Source of the DNA: Candidatus Tityobacter terrigena
GTDB taxonomy: Bacteria > Vulcanimicrobiota > Vulcanimicrobiia > Vulcanimicrobiales > Vulcanimicrobiaceae
Direction: 5' to 3'
NCBI GenBank assembly: GCA_003156715.1
Contig: PMHO01000042.1
Coordinates: 25,900 to 89,899 of the forward strand
DNA length: 64,000 bases
Shown: piece by piece, positions 35,207 through 44,017 of the stretch
Layout: each line of letters starts with the position of its first letter
How positions within the stretch are numbered: the stretch's first letter is position 1
Notes under the pieces: generated by a model
The model's database searches: none
What the model saw: only the letters and a program-made list of their open reading frames with translations
What the model was told of the DNA's origin: nothing
Position numbers and translations under genes: made by a program

Positions 35207-36448
35207 TCAGACTCCCGCCGTCAGTTCCGCCGGAGCCGTCGCGTGCCCCCGGCCGAGTCGAAAGTAATCATGGATCGCCTGTTCGGCGCGTGCCACCTGC
35301 TCCTCCGGGACGAGCACCGAGATCGTGATATTCGAGTCGGTCGAGTGGATGATCTCGATGCCGGCCTCGCTGAGCGCTTGAACGATACGGTACATGACGC
35401 CCGGCGTGCCGCGCATGCCGGCCCCGACAATCGAAAGCTTGGCGCAATGGGCGCGGACGCGAAGCGCCAAGTTGAGGTTCGTCAGCTCCGAGCGGACGAA
35501 GTCGACGTCGGGGCTGTCGCACACGAAAAAGACGCCGGCGTTATTGACGTTGATCATGTCGACCGACACGTCGCGCTCCGCGATGCGCCGGAAAAGCTCG
35601 AGCTCGAGCCGCCGGCGCGCCTCGAGATCGTCGATGTCGCCCTGGATCACGCGCACGAAAGTGATGTCGCGTAACGAAGTGATGCCGGTAACCGGACGAA
35701 GCCGGTCGGGCGAAGCGCCTTCGTCGATCGTCGTGCCGAAATTCGAGCGCAGACCTTTGATCACATAAGGCGTGTATGTAACGCGCGCGAGCTCCGCTGC
35801 CTTAGCGTGCATCACCTTCGCCCCGTCGGCCGCCAGCTCGACCATTTCGGCGTAATCGACGCGCTCGATCGTGTGTGCTCCGGCAATGCGGCGCGGGTCG
35901 CCCGTCATGACGCCGCTGACGTCGGTGAACACCTCGACGGCTTCGGACCCGAGCGCGTTGCCAAGCGCAATTGCGGTCAGATCGCTCCCTCCGCGCCCGA
36001 GCGTCGTCACGGCCCCGCCTTCCGAGATGCCTTGGAAGCCAGCGATGACGGGGATGATGCCACGCTCGAGGCAAGCGATCACGTTGCCGGCATCGACCCG
36101 CAAGATGCGCGCGTCGCCGAACGTCTCGTCGGTGAAGATCCCCGCCTGGCCGCCGGTCATCGCCTGCGCGTCCGCTCCCCAGGAGCTGAGCAGTTCGGCA
36201 AACACCGCGCACGAAATCGCCTCGCCGCAAGAGAGCAGCAGATCGCGATTGGGACCGCCGCGACTGGGGCCCAGCAGTCCCAGCAGCGTGTCGGTCGCGT
36301 ACGGATCAGGGGTTCGGCCCATTGCCGAGCACACGACGACCGGTGCGGCGCCGCGCGCCCGCGCTTCGAGAACTCGCGACGCCGCGATCTCGCGCAGTTC
36401 CGGCGACGCTAGCGAGGATCCGCCGAACTTTTGAACGACCGTCTTAAT
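35207..36448 (-). CDS. lysC: aspartate kinase LysC, apparently starting at an ATT codon
   Basis: Phosphorylates aspartate, first step to lysine/threonine/methionine. Conserved N-terminus 'KTVVQKFGGSSLASPEL' is encoded from 36448; the only candidate start before it is ATT, since an in-frame TGA lies three codons upstream. An ATG at 36334 would delete the ATP-binding KFGGSS. Full length is then 413 residues, normal. Further motifs: 'SCGEAISCAVFAELL', 'GFQGISEGGAVTTLGRGGSD', and two C-terminal ACT domains ('LSIVGAGMRGTPGVMYRIV', 'IIHSTDSNITISVLV') for feedback control. ATT overlaps the asd stop by one base. Confidence 0.9.
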   Translation of the reverse strand: MKTVVQKFGGSSLASPELREIAASRVLEARARGAAPVVVCSAMGRTPDPYATDTLLGLLGPSRGGPNRDLLLSCGEAISCAVFAELLSSWGADAQAMTGGQAGIFTDETFGDARILRVDAGNVIACLERGIIPVIAGFQGISEGGAVTTLGRGGSDLTAIALGNALGSEAVEVFTDVSGVMTGDPRRIAGAHTIERVDYAEMVELAADGAKVMHAKAAELARVTYTPYVIKGLRSNFGTTIDEGASPDRLRPVTGITSLRDITFVRVIQGDIDDLEARRRLELELFRRIAERDVSVDMINVNNAGVFFVCDSPDVDFVRSELTNLNLALRVRAHCAKLSIVGAGMRGTPGVMYRIVQALSEAGIEIIHSTDSNITISVLVPEEQVARAEQAIHDYFRLGRGHATAPAELTAGV

Positions 36449-37469
36449 CGCCGTTCACCCGGGCCGCGCGGCCGCCGACGTGACCGCGTTGGATCAGCAG
36501 CTCGAGGATCTGAACGCCGTTGGTGGCAGCGCCTTTTCGCACTTGGTCGCCGACGACCCAGGCCTGAAAATGACGCTTCGAGTCCCCTTCGGCGCGTAGG
36601 CGCGCGACGTGCACGAGATCCTGGCCTTCGACGTCGCGCGGCGTCACGACGCCTTCGCGGTGGAACGCGATCCCCGCCGCGCTTGCGAAGCTGCCGGCCA
36701 GCTCCGCAACGCTCGTGTCGCGTTCGGTTTCGATGAAGACCGCTTCGCTGTGCGCGAAACGAACCGGAACGCGCACCGTCGTGACGGCGACGTGCAACGC
36801 CGGCAAGGCGAGCATCTTCCGCGTCTCGGCGGCGACCTTTTTCTCTTCGCCCGAGTCGCCGCGCTCGTCAAGGGTGCCGACCTGCGGGATCACGTTGCGA
36901 AAGATTGGGGCGACGAATGGCGTGGCGCTGCCGTTTTCCGCACCGCCCCAGGCGCGCCGCTCTTCAGCCTCGAGCGCGTCGAGACCGGCGCGCCCGGCTC
37001 CGCTGACCGCTTGATAGGTAGCGACGCGAAGGCTTCGCAAGCCAGCGACGCGCGCGATCGGCGCGACGCCGACGCACAAAACGATCGCCGTGCAGTTTGC
37101 GACGGGGAAAATGCGGTGATGCGCTGCGACCGCGTCGGCGTTGACTTCGGGCACGACGAGCGGCACGTCGGGATCGAGCCGAAACGTCGCCGAGTTATCG
37201 ATGATGGCCGCACCCCCTGCCAAGGCGTGCGGCGCAAGTTCTTCGCTAGCGTCGTCGCTCGAGGCGAAGAACACCGCGTCGTACCGGCCATCTCGCAAGG
37301 TCTGCGGTGTCGCCGCGCGGATGGGGCGACTTTGTCCGCGGAACAGCAATGGCGCTCGCTCGCGCGAGGCGTAGGCATCGAGCTCGTCAATCGCCACGCG
37401 GCGCTCGTCGAGAACCTTGAGGATCATCTCGCCGACGACTCCGGTGACGCCGACCACTGCCACCTTCAC
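36444..37469 (-). CDS. asd: aspartate-semialdehyde dehydrogenase Asd
   Basis: 341 residues. NADP-binding 'KVAVVGVTGVVGEMILKVL', active-site Cys in 'FPVANCTAIVLCVGVAPI', 'YQAVSGAGRAGLDALEAEE', and 'VRVPVRFAHSEAVFIETE' for substrate contact. Reduces aspartyl phosphate made by LysC. Start overlaps the dapB stop; its stop abuts the unusual lysC start, suggesting translational coupling. Note gene order is dapB-asd-lysC-dapA in transcription. Confidence 0.96.
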   Translation of the reverse strand: MKVAVVGVTGVVGEMILKVLDERRVAIDELDAYASRERAPLLFRGQSRPIRAATPQTLRDGRYDAVFFASSDDASEELAPHALAGGAAIIDNSATFRLDPDVPLVVPEVNADAVAAHHRIFPVANCTAIVLCVGVAPIARVAGLRSLRVATYQAVSGAGRAGLDALEAEERRAWGGAENGSATPFVAPIFRNVIPQVGTLDERGDSGEEKKVAAETRKMLALPALHVAVTTVRVPVRFAHSEAVFIETERDTSVAELAGSFASAAGIAFHREGVVTPRDVEGQDLVHVARLRAEGDSKRHFQAWVVGDQVRKGAATNGVQILELLIQRGHVGGRAARVNGD

Positions 37470-38224
37470 GTGACCGTAACCTCGATTTCCATCAACGGTT
37501 CGAGCCCGATCGCGAGACCTCGATGCGTGCGGACGCTACGAACGGCTAGCAGGACGCCGCCCATGAACGAGTCGCGCGTCAGGGAGTCGTGACGGATTGT
37601 CAACAACTCACCCTCGCCACCGAACAGCACCTCCTGGTGAGCGACCAGCCCTCGTAGGCGCACGCTGTGGATTGGGACCGCCGAGCGGCCGCCCGCGGTT
37701 TCGATACGGCGCGACGTTAAGCTGGCCGTTCCGCTCGGCTTGTCGCGCTTCCGGTCATGATGCATCTCGACGATTTCGACGCTCTCGAAATAGCGTGCCG
37801 CCTGCTCGGCAAAGCTCATCATCAGCACGGCGCCGATGGCGAAGTTTGGAACGAGCGCCGCGCCGACCCCACGCGCCAGGGTGAGGGCTGCGAGGCCGGC
37901 CTCATCGGCGAGCGTCCAACCGCTCGTCCCGATGACGGGAGAAACGCCGTGCACGACCGCCTCGCGCGCGACGGCGACGGTAGCCGGATAGAGCGTGAAG
38001 TCGACGAGGACATCCGGTGCGGCGTTTCGCAAAAGCGCTGCGGGGTCGGCAAATACGCGCCCGGCCGGCGACCCAAGGCCGACCAGCGGCGCCAGCTGCT
38101 CGCCGTCGTGCGTTCGGGCGAGGCCGCCAACCAGCTCGAGATCGGGCGCGTTGGAGATCGTGGCGCAGGTGGTGCGCCCCATTCTACCGAGCGCGCCGGC
38201 GACTGCGACGCGCGTGCGTGTCAT
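37466..38224 (-). CDS. dapB: 4-hydroxy-tetrahydrodipicolinate reductase DapB
   Basis: 252 residues. NAD(P)-binding 'RVAVAGALGRMGRTTCATI', 'DVLVDFTLYPATVAVAREA', 'SPVIGTSGW', 'VPNFAIGAVLMMSFAEQAA', and the signature 'EMHHDRKRDKPSGTA' (family E-x-HHxxKxDxPSGTA). C-terminal 'LTIRHDSLTRDSFMGGVLLA' is typical. ATG at 38224 chosen; the open frame to 38362 lies inside pcrA. Follows pcrA by 14 bases. Confidence 0.95.
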   Translation of the reverse strand: MTRTRVAVAGALGRMGRTTCATISNAPDLELVGGLARTHDGEQLAPLVGLGSPAGRVFADPAALLRNAAPDVLVDFTLYPATVAVAREAVVHGVSPVIGTSGWTLADEAGLAALTLARGVGAALVPNFAIGAVLMMSFAEQAARYFESVEIVEMHHDRKRDKPSGTASLTSRRIETAGGRSAVPIHSVRLRGLVAHQEVLFGGEGELLTIRHDSLTRDSFMGGVLLAVRSVRTHRGLAIGLEPLMEIEVTVT

Positions 38225-38238
38225 GGCTGGCGAGTCGC

Positions 38239-40407
38239 CTATACTTTTTCGAGAGGGGCGTATTTGAGCATGAGCATCTTGCGCCCCACGTTCGGGAAAT
38301 CGATGGTGATCAGGCCGTCGCCGCCCGCTCCGAGGAGTTCGGCGACGGTGCCTTCGCCCCACTTCGGATGGCGGGCCCTGTCGCCGACTTCGAAACCGGC
38401 ATCGACGCCCTTACCGGCGTCAGGATGAATCGATACCTCGCGCCAGCGGCCGCCCGCGGGCCGGGGCGTCGGGGTCACGCCACCGAGCGCCTCAACGCTC
38501 GCCATCTCTTCCAAGAAGCGGGACTTCGGGTGCGCGAAGGTATTGCCGAAGAGCGTGCGGCGCATCGCGTAGGAAAGGAAGAGCCGCTCCATTGCGCGGG
38601 TGATCCCGACATACGCCAGGCGCCGCTCCTCTTCGAGCTCCGTCATGTCGGTCAACGCACGGTTGTGCGGGAAGACACCCTCTTCCAAGCCCGTGAGGAA
38701 CACGACCGGCGACTCGAGGCCCTTCGCCGCATGCAGCGTCATCAGCGTAACGAACGACGTCTCGGCACTTAGCGTGTCGAGATCGCTGACCAATGCGACG
38801 TTCGCCAGGAAGTCCTCGAGCGACCCGGCGTTCTCCTGACTCTCAAACTCGCGGGCGACGCCGATCAGCTCTTGCAGGTTCTCCATGCGCGAACGTGCCT
38901 CTGCGGTTTCCTCCGCCTGCAGCTCGCGCACGTATCCCGACTCCTCCATCACGGCGACGAGCAGCTCGGAGATCGAGAGAGACGAGGCGCGCCGGCGCAA
39001 GTCGGCGATCAACTCGGCGAAGCGCTCGAGCTCCTTCTGCTTCTTCGGAACGGCACGGCGCAACAGTTCCTTGTCGAAGATGGTCTGACCGACCGAGATG
39101 CCCGCGACATTCGCTCCTTCGATCAAGCTGGCTAGCGTCTGTTGACCGATCGAGCGGCGCGGCACGTTGACGATGCGCCGAAAGGCGACCGCGTCGGCCG
39201 GATTGACGATGTAGCGCAGGTACGCCATCATGTCTTTGATTTCGCTGCGGGCGTAGAAACCGACGCCGCCGACGACGCGGTAGGGGATGCCCTCGCCAAG
39301 GAACCCTTCTTCGAATACGCGCGACTGCGCGTTCGTTCGATAGAGGACGAGGAAGTCACGATACGCGGCACCCTCGCGGACGAGCTCCTTGATCTTCTCG
39401 ATCGCGTAGCGCGCTTCAGCCCGCTCGGTTTCCGCGCCATAAACGGTGACGGGTGCGCCCTCGCCCCGCTCGGTGAACAGCTTCTTCTCCGCACGCGTGA
39501 CGTTGTTGGCGACCAGTTCGCTTGCGACGTTGAGAATGGATTGTGTCGAGCGATAGTTCTGTTCTAGTTTAAAAACCTTCGCGCCCGGAAAATCCTTCTC
39601 GAAGCGCAGGATATTCTTGTAGTCGCTGCCACGCCACGAATAGATCGACTGGTCGTCGTCACCGACGACCGTCAGGTTCTTATGTTCGTCGGCCAGAATG
39701 GCGCACAGCCGGTACTGCGCGAAGTTGACGTCCTGGTACTCGTCGACCAGGATGTAACGAAATTTGTTCTGATAACGGGTCCGCACGTCGACGTCGCTTT
39801 CCAACAGGGCGATCGTGCGACAGATGAGGTCGTCGAAGTCGAGCCCGTTGGACTCGCGCAGCCGCCGGTCGTATTCGCGGTAGACCTTGGCGACGCGCTC
39901 GCCGAAGAACGACGTGTTACGCGACTCGTACTCGTCGGGCGACAGGAGCGCGTTCTTAGCTTTGGAGATCTCATCGAGGGCCGCGCCCGGACCGATCTGG
40001 CGCTCGTCGTAATCCAGATCGTGCAGCACTTCACGCACGATCGAGCGCTGGTCGGTCTCGTCCATGATCGCGAAGTTGGAAGCGATCCCGGCTTTCTTGC
40101 CGTCGCGGCGCAGAATGCGAACGCAGATCGAGTGAAAAGTTCCGATCCAAAGATCGCGGGCGGCATTGCCGATCATCTTCTCGATGCGCGACTTCATCTC
40201 GCCGGCCGCCTTGTTCGTAAAGGTTACGGCCAAGATGCGATCGGGAAAAACCTTCTTCTCGCGCAGCAGGTACGCGATCCGGTGGGTCAGGACTCGGGTC
40301 TTTCCGCTGCCGGCTCCCGCAAAAATCAAAACGGGCCCGTCGGTCGCGCGGACAGCATCCCTCTGGACGTCGCTAAGGGCGTCGGTTTCGACTATCATCA
40401 CCGACAT
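38239..40407 (-). CDS. pcrA: UvrD/PcrA superfamily 1 DNA helicase
   Basis: 722 residues, 3'-5' helicase for repair and rolling-circle processes. Motifs: Q-motif 'LSDVQRDAVRATDGPVLI', Walker A 'AGAGSGKTRVLTHRIA', Walker B 'YILVDEYQDVNFAQYRL', motif III 'LTVVGDDDQSIYSWRG', motif IV 'LEQNYRSTQSILNVA', motif V 'LMTLHAAKGLESPVVFLTG', motif VI 'EERRLAYVGITRAMERLFLS'. The C-terminus 'HPKWGEGTVAELLG' is the PcrA-type tail that binds RNA polymerase. Likely first gene of the dapB-asd-lysC-dapA operon. Confidence 0.96.
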   Translation of the reverse strand: MSVMIVETDALSDVQRDAVRATDGPVLIFAGAGSGKTRVLTHRIAYLLREKKVFPDRILAVTFTNKAAGEMKSRIEKMIGNAARDLWIGTFHSICVRILRRDGKKAGIASNFAIMDETDQRSIVREVLHDLDYDERQIGPGAALDEISKAKNALLSPDEYESRNTSFFGERVAKVYREYDRRLRESNGLDFDDLICRTIALLESDVDVRTRYQNKFRYILVDEYQDVNFAQYRLCAILADEHKNLTVVGDDDQSIYSWRGSDYKNILRFEKDFPGAKVFKLEQNYRSTQSILNVASELVANNVTRAEKKLFTERGEGAPVTVYGAETERAEARYAIEKIKELVREGAAYRDFLVLYRTNAQSRVFEEGFLGEGIPYRVVGGVGFYARSEIKDMMAYLRYIVNPADAVAFRRIVNVPRRSIGQQTLASLIEGANVAGISVGQTIFDKELLRRAVPKKQKELERFAELIADLRRRASSLSISELLVAVMEESGYVRELQAEETAEARSRMENLQELIGVAREFESQENAGSLEDFLANVALVSDLDTLSAETSFVTLMTLHAAKGLESPVVFLTGLEEGVFPHNRALTDMTELEEERRLAYVGITRAMERLFLSYAMRRTLFGNTFAHPKSRFLEEMASVEALGGVTPTPRPAGGRWREVSIHPDAGKGVDAGFEVGDRARHPKWGEGTVAELLGAGGDGLITIDFPNVGRKMLMLKYAPLEKV

Positions 40408-40486
40408 ATCTTCGCCACCGGCGCGTCCGCCGCCTCGGCGCCCCTATTGACACGCACCACTCAAATTCCTTCCAGGTGGGAAAGAA

Positions 40487-41536
40487 TTATCGGGCGATGT
40501 GCAAAACGCCCGCGCCGGGAGTGGCGAGAGCGTACGCGCTCGCGAGATATGCGAGGGTCGACTCCGCCCCCATATTGTGATTGACGCCGAGCTCTTCGAG
40601 GCCGTCGAAACAGCCGCCGCCCGTGGCGAGCACCGTATCGCGCGAGTTCCGGCCGTAGTACCATTCCAGGCCGATTTCGGCCAGCCGAAGGTATTGGGCC
40701 TGACCATTCGCCTCGTGCGCCGCGAGCGCCGCGTCGACAAGCGCGGCGGCCTCGAGCGGTTGCTGCGCGTAGCGGGCGCGCGGGCCGCCGCGCCGGTACC
40801 AGCCCTGGTTGCCGATCGGAACGAAGATGCCGGCCTCCACGACGATCGAAACGTAGAAGTCCAGGCTCCGCAGGCCGATCTCAACGAGCTCGGGATCGCC
40901 GAGGACCGAGCCGATTCGAATGGCCGCCTCGGGCAGGCGGGCGTTATCGTAGGTCAACGTGTCTTCGAACCAATTCCAGCCGTCGGCGGACTCGCTCGCC
41001 CAGCGCGCGCGAAGGTCGTCGCCAACGGCCCGCAGGCAACGTTCCACGACGGGCATGCGCCGGTCCGCGGCGAGCGAAGCTTGAACCAAACCGAGCGACG
41101 CGAGGACGCGCGCCCGCACATGGGTGAGCCTGTCGACGTTCGGCAAAGCACGCTCGAGCAACTCGCCGCACAACGTGCGCCACGACGGCGTTGGGGCGAA
41201 GCGCAAACCGAAACCGAGGGCCCACACCGCGCGGCCGAACGAATCTTCCGAACCGGCCTCGTCAAGCCAGCGCCGGTCGTAGCCCATGAAGTTGTGGAAG
41301 CGGCCGTCGGGCAGTTGGGCGTCGTGCAAAAAGGAGAGATAGGTGCGCGCCAGCGCAACCGCAGTGGGGCGCGAGCTCTCGTGCTCCGCAGCACGAATCG
41401 CAACCATGAACGCGCGCGCCACGTCGTCGGTACAGTATCCGGTCGAGCGATTGGGCACGTCGAGAACGGCGTGCTGGATCACGCCGACGTCGTCGGTCAG
41501 CGCGATCAGATGGCTCAGCGGCGGCGTGCGCCACAT
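40487..41536 (-). CDS. alpha/alpha-barrel glycosidase-like protein
   Basis: 349 residues from ATG at 41536 ('MWRTPPLSHLIALTDDVG'), five bases after the glycosyltransferase stop. Repeated helical hairpins with aromatic/acidic motifs ('GYCTDDVARAFMVAIRAA', 'MGYDRRWLDEAGSEDSFGRA', 'WNWFEDTLTYDNARLPEAAI', 'NQGWYRRGGPRARYAQQPLE') suggest an (alpha/alpha)6 toroid as in several glycoside hydrolases and epimerases. This type of protein often accompanies or is fused to a GT4 transferase, as here. Substrate and even hydrolase activity are unproven. Frame open to 41623 overlaps its neighbour. Confidence 0.65.
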   Translation of the reverse strand: MWRTPPLSHLIALTDDVGVIQHAVLDVPNRSTGYCTDDVARAFMVAIRAAEHESSRPTAVALARTYLSFLHDAQLPDGRFHNFMGYDRRWLDEAGSEDSFGRAVWALGFGLRFAPTPSWRTLCGELLERALPNVDRLTHVRARVLASLGLVQASLAADRRMPVVERCLRAVGDDLRARWASESADGWNWFEDTLTYDNARLPEAAIRIGSVLGDPELVEIGLRSLDFYVSIVVEAGIFVPIGNQGWYRRGGPRARYAQQPLEAAALVDAALAAHEANGQAQYLRLAEIGLEWYYGRNSRDTVLATGGGCFDGLEELGVNHNMGAESTLAYLASAYALATPGAGVLHIAR

Positions 41537-41540
41537 AGCG

Positions 41541-42713
41541 CTACGCGGGCCGAACGAGCCGGAGATGCGAACGTTCCGGTGCCGGTACGAGCTCGGCGAA
41601 GAGGCGCCCGAATTCGTCGGCAACGTGAGGCCAGGTCATTTGCCGGCCAAAACGGTATGCGCGACGCTCGATTGCCGAGCGCAGCGAGGGATCGTCGAGC
41701 AGCCGCATCACCGCGTCAACAATCGCGCCGGGATCCCGGAAATCGGCTAACAGACCCCGCTGGTTCGCCAGCAGTTCCTTTGCGTACAAGTATGGTGTCG
41801 ACACGACCGCTTTCCCAAATCCGACCGCATAGGCTAGCGTCCCGCTGACGATCTGCACGGGATTGAGATACGGCGTGAGGTAGATGTCGGTCGCGCCCAA
41901 ATAGTTGACCAGCTCTTCGAACTCGAGGTAGCGGTCGACGAGTACGACGTTGTTTTCCAGTTTGGCGTCGAGGATCTGCAGCACCAACGACTCGCGGTAC
42001 GATTCGCCTTCGGCGCGCCGGACGCCGGGATGCGTCTGGCCTAAAATCAGATAGAGGACTTCGGGATGGCGCTCCGCGATCGTGCGCATCGCATCGATGC
42101 CATACTCGAGCCCCTTGCCGCGGCTGATCAAGCCAAACGTCGAAATGACGGTTCGATGGCCGATTCCAAAAGCGACCTTGGCTTGATCCGTCGAGCGAAA
42201 TGGAACGTCGGGCACGCCGTGATGAATGACCCGAATCTTATCGGGGTCAACGCCGTAGGTGCCGGCCAGGATGTCCTTGCCGGTTTGCGACAAGACCACC
42301 ACGGCGTCGGAACGTTCGCAGATGCGCCGCGCCACGGACTTGTGATGCTCGGTCGGGTCAGGCAAAACCGTGTGCAGCGAAACGGCAACCGGCTTGCGCA
42401 CGACTTCGAGGAAGTCGAGAAACCATTCGCCGTCCTGCCCGCCGAAGAGACCGTACTCGTGCTGTACGTTGACCAGTCGGGCGGGATGCACGTTGGCGAT
42501 CTCGGCCGCGCGGCGGTAGGACGCTCGATCGTCTTGGATGAGCCGCGCGACGACACCCGCCTTGTAAACGCGGCGCTCTGCGCCCGCCTCGTCAATCGCG
42601 ATGACGTTGCTGCGCGTGTCAAACGCTCGATCGTAACTGTCGACGACGTCTTTGGTGAACGTCGCGATTCCGCATTCGCGTGGCGGGTACGATCCCATGA
42701 AGAGCGTTTGCAA
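41541..42713 (-). CDS. GT4-type (GT-B fold) glycosyltransferase
   Basis: 390 residues from TTG at 42713 ('MQTLFMGSYPPRECGIATF'), with AGAGGT upstream; this N-terminus matches the family better than the longer frame to 42761. Motifs: 'VNVQHEYGLFGGQDGEWFL', 'RSDAVVVLSQTGKDIL', 'DKIRVIHHGVPDVPF', 'STFGLISRGKGLEYGIDAM' and 'TDIYLTPYLNPVQIVSGTLA' ending in an E/S-rich acceptor loop region. An AT-rich TATTATATA stretch (around 42740-42748) may be its -10 region. Operon with the glycosidase-like gene; together they probably build or trim a mannose- or glucose-type polymer. Confidence 0.85.
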   Translation of the reverse strand: MQTLFMGSYPPRECGIATFTKDVVDSYDRAFDTRSNVIAIDEAGAERRVYKAGVVARLIQDDRASYRRAAEIANVHPARLVNVQHEYGLFGGQDGEWFLDFLEVVRKPVAVSLHTVLPDPTEHHKSVARRICERSDAVVVLSQTGKDILAGTYGVDPDKIRVIHHGVPDVPFRSTDQAKVAFGIGHRTVISTFGLISRGKGLEYGIDAMRTIAERHPEVLYLILGQTHPGVRRAEGESYRESLVLQILDAKLENNVVLVDRYLEFEELVNYLGATDIYLTPYLNPVQIVSGTLAYAVGFGKAVVSTPYLYAKELLANQRGLLADFRDPGAIVDAVMRLLDDPSLRSAIERRAYRFGRQMTWPHVADEFGRLFAELVPAPERSHLRLVRPA

Positions 42714-42785
42714 CGAAGTGACCTCTTGGCGGAGCGGGGTATATAATAAGTTACCCAGCAACGCTCCCAGGCAAACGCCGTGGTG

Positions 42786-43832
42786 CTACGTGGGCGCCGC
42801 TTGCGTACCGTTCAAGCGCGTGTCGGGTGGCACAGAAACGCCGGGTTCGACTTCGACGTCATGACCGATGACGCAGCCCGTCGCGATCGAAGCTCGCTCG
42901 CCGACGTGCACTCTGCTCGCCAGGATTGCGCCCTCGACCAAGGCCCCTGTACCAACTACAACATCATCCCAGACGATTGAGTTGCGCACGATCGCGTTAT
43001 CTTCGATGCGGACGCGCGCTCCGAGGACTGCATAGGGGCCGACGACCGCGCTCGGCGCTATCATCGTACCTTCGCCGACGAAGGAGGGCGCGATAACGCC
43101 GCTCGTCTTGGTGACACCGATCTCAAGCTTGCCGGCCAAGACGTCGCGATGTGCCTGCACGTATTGTTCCGGGCGCCCCACATCGAGCCAATAGTCGTCG
43201 GTTGTATACGCGTAGAGCGGCGCGCCCGACGCGAGAAGTTTCGGAAACGTCTCGCGCTCGATTGAAACATTCTTCCCCGGCTCGATCGCGTCAAGGACGG
43301 AAGCTTCCAAGAGGTAGGTGCCCGCGTTGATCTCGTTGGTCGGTTCCGTTCCCGGGGGTGGCTTCTCGACAAAGTGCGTGATGCGGCCGTCGGCGTCGTG
43401 TGCGACGCATCCGAAGGGCGAGGGGTCGTCGACGCGGATCAAGTGCAGCACGCCGAGACCCCCCTTGGCGCGATGGAACTCGATCATCTGCCGCAGGTCG
43501 AGGCTCGTGAGCACGTCGCCGTTGAGCACGAAAAATGGTCCCGTGATGTGCTCCGCCACGTTGCGCAGGGCGCCGGCCGTGCCCAGAGGCGTCTCTTCGA
43601 CGACGTAGGTCAGCTTGAGACCGAGGGCCGATCCGTCGCCGAAGTGGTCCCGGATCGCGCCCGGGAGATACCCCGCGGCAAGAATGACCTCGTCGACGCC
43701 GGCTTCCTTGAGGCGCAGCAAGGTTCGCTCCAAGAACGGAACCCCGAAGAGTGGGACCATGGGCTTGGGGGTCACGTACGTCAGGGGGCGCAGCCGGGTG
43801 CCTTCCCCGCCCACCAAAATGACAGCCTGCAA
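42786..43832 (-). CDS. NDP-sugar pyrophosphorylase (mannose-1-P guanylyltransferase-like)
   Basis: 348 residues from TTG at 43832 ('MQAVILVGGEGTRLRPLTY') with GGAGG five bases upstream; the frame open to 43895 lacks a ribosome-binding site. Signature 'GGEGTRLRPLT', 'PKPMVPLFGVPFLERTLLRL', 'ETPLGTAGALRNVAEHI', 'FVLNGDVLTSLDLRQMI', 'FVEKPPPGTEPTNEINAGTY' and 'YWLDVGRPEQYVQAHRDVL'. C-terminal left-handed beta-helix repeats. Second such enzyme in the window, paralogous to the one at 32488; supplies an activated sugar to the adjacent glycosyltransferase. Confidence 0.9.
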   Translation of the reverse strand: MQAVILVGGEGTRLRPLTYVTPKPMVPLFGVPFLERTLLRLKEAGVDEVILAAGYLPGAIRDHFGDGSALGLKLTYVVEETPLGTAGALRNVAEHITGPFFVLNGDVLTSLDLRQMIEFHRAKGGLGVLHLIRVDDPSPFGCVAHDADGRITHFVEKPPPGTEPTNEINAGTYLLEASVLDAIEPGKNVSIERETFPKLLASGAPLYAYTTDDYWLDVGRPEQYVQAHRDVLAGKLEIGVTKTSGVIAPSFVGEGTMIAPSAVVGPYAVLGARVRIEDNAIVRNSIVWDDVVVGTGALVEGAILASRVHVGERASIATGCVIGHDVEVEPGVSVPPDTRLNGTQAAPT

Positions 43833-44017
43833 AAAGCCTCCGAGGCAAACGTCCGAGTGGTTTCGAGCCGGCCCCGTCACGGGCCGCCTCGCCAAGCCGG
43901 CAATTAGTCAGAGTGAAGGGGCCGTTTCCTTACATACCCGGCAACGCACCCGGCTTCAGAGGCTTGCTCGGCCTCGGCCTCGATGCCTTTGTGCGATCGC
44001 ATAGGGAGTCACCCGGC

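Noticed and set aside
43833-44017. Riboswitch in the leader of the pyrophosphorylase gene
   Set aside because: GC-rich stem-like segments are present, but they match no riboswitch consensus I know (c-di-GMP, c-di-AMP and cobalamin considered).
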